From positions 1 to 16,898 of the forward strand of contig CALFIA010000227.1 in NCBI GenBank assembly GCA_937876275.1: a DNA stretch of 16,898 bases, written 5' to 3'. Source of the stretch: an uncultured Actinomycetes bacterium. GTDB lineage: Bacteria > Actinomycetota > Actinomycetes > S36-B12. Positions 13,439 through 16,898 of the stretch are shown here, piece by piece. The stretch's first letter is position 1; each line of letters opens with the position of its first letter. The position numbers were made by a program, and so were the translations under genes. A model generated the notes under the pieces. That model was not told where the DNA came from and searched no databases. It saw nothing but the letters and a program-made list of their open reading frames with translations.

Positions 13439-16267
13439 CTAGCTGCAGCCGGAGGTGCTTCCGCATCCTTCGCAGACGTAGCACGAGCCTGCAGGGCGCA
13501 TCTTGATGCCGCAGGTCATGCACAGCGGTGCGTCGGAGGCGGTGCCGGTGATCTGCTCGAGGAGCTCGGCACTGGAGTGAGCCTCGACCGGAGCTGCCTT
13601 AGGCGTGATGACCTCGGCCTCGGTTGCTGCATCCTCGACAACGACGTCGAGATCAGCGGCCGGGGCGATAGCCACGGGTGCTCCGTAGCCGGCCACGGTT
13701 GCCGAACGCTCGTCAGCACTGAAGATGCCGAGCGCCTCACGCTTGTCGTAGGGCAGGTAATCGAGGGCCAGACGACGGAAGATGTAATCCATGATCGACT
13801 GCGAGATACGGATATCTGCATCGTCGGTCATGCCCGCCGGCTCAAAGCGCATGTTCACGAACTTCGAGACGAAGGCCTCCAGCGGTACGCCGTACTGCAG
13901 CGCAATGCTGATGGCGATGGAGAAGGCATCCATGACGCCGGCCAGGGTTGAACCCTGCTTGCCCAGCTTCAAGAAGACCTCACCGAGGGCACCGTCTTCG
14001 TAGGCACCTGCGGTCATGTAACCCTCTGCACCGGCCACCGAGAAGCTGGTGGTGCGGCTCGGGCGCGACTTCGGCAGGCGGCGGCGGATCGGCTGGCCCG
14101 ACGCAATGGCCGAGGCAACGGCGTCGACAACCTCATCGACCTTGGCAGCCTTGCCATCAGACAGCGGCTGGCCGACCTTGCAGTTGTCGCGGTAGATCGC
14201 GAGTGCCTTGATGCCCATCTTCCAGCCCTGGAAGTAGATCTCGGCAACTTCCTCGACCGTTGCCGACTCCGGCATGTTGACGGTCTTGGAGATGGCACCG
14301 GAGATGAACGGCTGAACCGCAGCCATCATGCGCACGTGACCCATCGGGGTGATGGAGCGAACGCCCATGGCGGTGTCGAAGATCGCGTAGTGCTCGGTCT
14401 TCAGGCCAGGTGCGTCAACGACGTGACCATTCTCGGAGATGTATTCGACGATTGCCTCGACGGTCTCCTCGGTGTAACCGGCCTTGCGCAGTGCACGCGG
14501 GATGGTCTGATTCACGATCTGCATCGAACCGCCGCCGACGAGCTTCTTGAACTTCACCAAGGAGAAGTCGGGCTCGATACCGGTGGTGTCGCAGTCCATC
14601 ATGAAGCCGATGGTGCCGGTCGGGGCGAGAACCGAGGCCTGCGCATTACGCCAGCCGTTCTTCTCACCGGTCTTCAGGCACTCTTCCCAAGCCTTGTTCG
14701 CCAGCTTCTGGACGTCGCCATCGAGGCTCGTGATGGTGCGCACGGTGTCGTTGGCTGCGGCGTGCTTGCGCATGACGCGCTTGTGGCCATCGATGTTGCG
14801 TGCGTAGCCCTCGTAGGCGCCGACGACGCCTGCGAGCTCAGCGCTGCGCTTGTAGGCAGTGCCGGTCATGAGGCTGGTGATCGCTGCCGCGAACGCACGG
14901 CCGCCATCGCTGTCGTAGGGAAGACCGGTGGCCATCAGCAGGGCACCGAGGTTCGCGTAGCCAATACCGAGCTGGCGGTAGCGACGGGTGGTGTCACCGA
15001 TGGGCTGGGTCGGGAAGTCAGCGAAGGAGATTGAGATATCCATCGCGGTGATGACGAACTCGACTGCCTTGGCGAAGCGCTCGGCATCGAACGTGTCATC
15101 ATCCTTGAGGAAGGTGAGCAGGTTCAGTGATGCGAGGTTGCAGCTGGAGTTGTCGAGGCTCATGTACTCCGAGCAAGGGTTGGACGCATTGATGCGGCCA
15201 GTCTCGGGATTGGTGTGCCAGTCGTTGATGGTGTCGTCGTACTGGATGCCCGGGTCAGCGCAGGCCCATGCTGCCTCGGTCATCTTCGCGAAGAGCTCCT
15301 TGGCATCAACGGTCTCGACCACGCGACCATCGGTGCGTGCAGTCAGGCCGAAGGGGTCACCGTTCTCGACGGCGCGCATGAACAGATCAGACACGCGCAC
15401 TGAGTTGTTGGCGTTCTGGTACTGAACCGAGTTGATGTCCTTGCCACCGAGATCCATGTCGAAGCCGGCATCCTTGAGGACGCGAATCTTCTCCTCTTCG
15501 CGAACCTTGGTCTCGATGAACTCCTCGATGTCGGGGTGATCGACGTCGAGCACGACCATCTTTGCGGCGCGACGCGTGGCGCCACCGCTCTTGATAGTGC
15601 CGGCAGAGGCGTCAGCACCACGCATGAAGGAGACCGGACCGGAGGCGGTGCCACCGGAGGACTTCAGGAGCTCCTTGCTGGAACGGATACGCGAGAGGTT
15701 CAGACCTGCACCCGAGCCACCCTTGAAGATGAAGCCCTCTTCCTTGTACCAGTTCAGGATGGAATCCATGGTGTCGTCGACCGAGAGAATGAAGCAGGCG
15801 CTGACCTGCTGCGGCGCCGTGGTACCGACGTTGAACCACACCGGTGAGTTGAAGCTGAACACCTGGTGCAACAGCATGTAGGTGAGCTCGTGCTCGAAGA
15901 TCTCGGCGTCGGTCTCGGTACGGAAGTAGCCGTGCTCCTTGCCGGCCTTCGTGTAGGTGAGCACCACGCGGTCGATGAGCTGCTTGAGGCTCCACTCACG
16001 TGCCTCGGTACCGACAGCACCACGGAAGTACTTGGTGGTGACGATGGTGGAGGCGTTCACGCTCCAGAAGTCGGGGAACTCGACACCGCGCTGCTCGAAG
16101 ACGACATCGCCGGTCTTCCAGTTGGTCTGGACGACGTCGCGACGCTCCCAATTCACGCCGTCATAGGGATGTTGCCCGGGAGTCGTGTAGAGCCGCTCCA
16201 TGACAAGACCGGGCTTGCGCAAGGTGTTGTGAACGAACGCAGCCGGTGCACTGGTGGTAACTGACAT
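13439..16267 (-). CDS. nrdJ: Vitamin B12-dependent (class II) ribonucleotide reductase
   Basis: A 942-residue adenosylcobalamin-dependent ribonucleoside-diphosphate reductase, making deoxyribonucleotides independently of oxygen. Catalytic residues are visible by comparison with the class I large subunit: Cys158 (VSACFIL), the N-x-C-x-E triad Asn363-Cys365-Glu367 (NPCSEY; Cys365 is the thiyl-radical cysteine) and Cys376 (SSCNLASLNL). TGTIGFMMDCDTTGIEPDFS is the conserved barrel loop. The C-terminus carries a cysteine tail, C916xxC919...C929xxC932xxC935...C941, for reductive reactivation and/or metal binding. Length matches actinobacterial NrdJ, and no intein is present. Start ATG (16267) has GAAAGG about 8 nt upstream and lies 18 nt after the nrdR stop, so nrdR-nrdJ is an operon. 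NrdR is expected to control it. No cobalamin riboswitch is visible in the available upstream sequence. Confidence 0.97.
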   Translation of the reverse strand: MSVTTSAPAAFVHNTLRKPGLVMERLYTTPGQHPYDGVNWERRDVVQTNWKTGDVVFEQRGVEFPDFWSVNASTIVTTKYFRGAVGTEAREWSLKQLIDRVVLTYTKAGKEHGYFRTETDAEIFEHELTYMLLHQVFSFNSPVWFNVGTTAPQQVSACFILSVDDTMDSILNWYKEEGFIFKGGSGAGLNLSRIRSSKELLKSSGGTASGPVSFMRGADASAGTIKSGGATRRAAKMVVLDVDHPDIEEFIETKVREEEKIRVLKDAGFDMDLGGKDINSVQYQNANNSVRVSDLFMRAVENGDPFGLTARTDGRVVETVDAKELFAKMTEAAWACADPGIQYDDTINDWHTNPETGRINASNPCSEYMSLDNSSCNLASLNLLTFLKDDDTFDAERFAKAVEFVITAMDISISFADFPTQPIGDTTRRYRQLGIGYANLGALLMATGLPYDSDGGRAFAAAITSLMTGTAYKRSAELAGVVGAYEGYARNIDGHKRVMRKHAAANDTVRTITSLDGDVQKLANKAWEECLKTGEKNGWRNAQASVLAPTGTIGFMMDCDTTGIEPDFSLVKFKKLVGGGSMQIVNQTIPRALRKAGYTEETVEAIVEYISENGHVVDAPGLKTEHYAIFDTAMGVRSITPMGHVRMMAAVQPFISGAISKTVNMPESATVEEVAEIYFQGWKMGIKALAIYRDNCKVGQPLSDGKAAKVDEVVDAVASAIASGQPIRRRLPKSRPSRTTSFSVAGAEGYMTAGAYEDGALGEVFLKLGKQGSTLAGVMDAFSIAISIALQYGVPLEAFVSKFVNMRFEPAGMTDDADIRISQSIMDYIFRRLALDYLPYDKREALGIFSADERSATVAGYGAPVAIAPAADLDVVVEDAATEAEVITPKAAPVEAHSSAELLEQITGTASDAPLCMTCGIKMRPAGSCYVCEGCGSTSGCS

Positions 16268-16285
16268 GGGTGGTGCCTTTCTTCC

Positions 16286-16798
16286 TCAGGAGCGGTTACT
16301 GGAATGGGAAGTCGTGGAGGACTCGAGCGTGGTCGGCTCTTGCCCGGTGGGTTCGCCCTCTGCGCGCAGCAGGGCAATTTCGGCCTCGAAGTCATCGAGG
16401 GTGTCGAACGATCGGTAGACGGAGGCGAAGCGCAGGTAGGCCACTTCGTCGAGTTCGCGCAGCGGACCGAGGATCGCCAGGCCAACTTCCATCGCCGGAA
16501 TCTCGGCGGTGCCTGTGGCGCGGAGCGCGTCTTCGACCTTCTGTGCCAGCAGGGCGAGGTCGTCATCGCTGACCGGACGACCCTGACAGGCCTTGCGCAC
16601 GCCGGAGACAACCTTGGCGCGGCTGAAGGACTCCAGGACACCGGAGCGCTTGGCGATCAGCATCTGAGCTGTCTCGGCGGTGGTGAAGCGACGGCCGCAG
16701 GCGGCACACTCACGACGACGTCGGATGGCTGCGCCATCGTCGACCGTGCGCGAATCCACGACTCGTGAGTCGTCTTCGCGGCAGAACGGGCATCGCAT
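16286..16798 (-). CDS. nrdR: Transcriptional repressor NrdR
   Basis: A 170-residue regulator of ribonucleotide reductase genes. The N-terminal zinc ribbon has Cys3-x2-Cys6 and Cys31-x2-Cys34 (MRCPFC and ECAACGRRFTT). The ATP-cone domain (about 46-136) senses ATP/dATP; it starts VLESFSRAKVVSGVRKAC and ends near VAYLRFASVYRSF. The C-terminus (about 140-170) is a variable Glu/Ser/Thr-rich tail. Start ATG (16798) has GGGAGG 8 nt upstream. It is the first visible gene of the nrdR-nrdJ operon, implying co-expression of the repressor and its target. The upstream region within the window is described separately. Confidence 0.97.
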   Translation of the reverse strand: MRCPFCREDDSRVVDSRTVDDGAAIRRRRECAACGRRFTTAETAQMLIAKRSGVLESFSRAKVVSGVRKACQGRPVSDDDLALLAQKVEDALRATGTAEIPAMEVGLAILGPLRELDEVAYLRFASVYRSFDTLDDFEAEIALLRAEGEPTGQEPTTLESSTTSHSSNRS

Positions 16799-16832
16799 TC
16801 GGTGTACCTCCCTTCCCTTTACTTCACTTCTG

Positions 16833-16898
16833 TCACATCTGTGAGGCCAGTTCAGGCTTCCTGTGGGTGAATCTGGGGATTCCCTGTGGAAAGCCTGT
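16833..16898 (-). promoter_or_regulatory. nrdR upstream region with repeated and inverted motifs
   Basis: In the roughly 100 nt before nrdR the plus strand shows TCACA-TC-TGTGA (16833-16844, 5-bp arms), two direct copies of CCTGTGG (16860-16866 and 16883-16889, 23 nt apart), and inverted AGGCTT / AAGCCT (16854-16859, 16891-16896). NrdR operators normally occur as tandem 16-bp boxes, but these do not match the A/T-centred consensus I know. The region may instead belong to another regulator or extend beyond the window. Confidence 0.3.

Noticed and set aside
13335..13523. N-terminal extension of the nitroreductase frame.
   Set aside because: It runs through the nrdJ terminator and 3' coding end, is Arg/Leu/Pro-rich, and lacks the family fold. 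The GTG at 13334 has a strong ribosome binding site.
13439..16267. Possible intein or frameshift in nrdJ.
   Set aside because: The frame is continuous at normal length and the conserved catalytic motifs are uninterrupted.
16860..16890. DnaA-box-like sequences (minus-strand TTTCCACAG and CCCACAGG) upstream of nrdR.
   Set aside because: They deviate from TTATCCACA by two or more bases, only two occur, and no replication-origin genes are nearby.

Overview
This 16.9 kb window is a chromosomal stretch from a moderately high-GC actinobacterium (Actinomycetota). The evidence is a class IV SAM riboswitch ahead of metY, a metY-metX gene order, an nrdR-nrdJ operon, a DUF4192 protein, frequent GTG starts, and long GC-rich terminator hairpins without T-tracts. 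The lineage below phylum cannot be fixed from this sequence. No transposase, integrase, phage gene, CRISPR array, tRNA or rRNA was seen. The window reads as a core-genome region, and I found no convincing undescribed multi-gene system.

Layout, left to right. (i) 1-1610, minus strand: an extended -10 promoter, a SAM-IV riboswitch, metY (O-acetylhomoserine sulfhydrylase) and the first 29 codons of metX (homoserine O-acetyltransferase). Together they form a methionine-biosynthesis operon under SAM feedback. (ii) 1640-3991, minus strand: a DUF4192 protein, then an intrinsic terminator, then a polytopic membrane protein of the UPF0104/LPG-synthase-TM type. (iii) 4068-5828, plus strand: a VOC/glyoxalase-like protein and an AI-2E family permease, 30 nt apart. 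(iv) 5837-7846, minus strand: tag (3-methyladenine DNA glycosylase I), a small ABM-domain protein overlapping tag by 4 nt, and rmuC. (v) 7890-10616, minus strand: ppdK (pyruvate, phosphate dikinase). A 203-nt upstream region carries several palindromes. (vi) 10820-12004, minus strand: an SMP-30/regucalcin-like lactonase behind a small conserved protein whose start looks leaderless. (vii) 12157-12642, plus strand: a secreted PepSY-like protein with a His/Gly/Lys-rich tail, closed by a 17-bp hairpin. (viii) 12720-16798, minus strand: nrdR, then nrdJ (class II, B12-dependent ribonucleotide reductase), a 16-bp terminator hairpin, and a RutE-like nitroreductase behind its own candidate operator.

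Functional themes are sulfur amino-acid synthesis, DNA precursor supply and its regulation, DNA repair (Tag, RmuC), central carbon metabolism (PPDK), and several envelope or export proteins. The best-supported non-coding element is the SAM-IV riboswitch. It also explains why the longest open frame over metY runs about 70 codons upstream of the true start. No gene-free stretch exceeds 300 nt; the longest ones are described as individual features.
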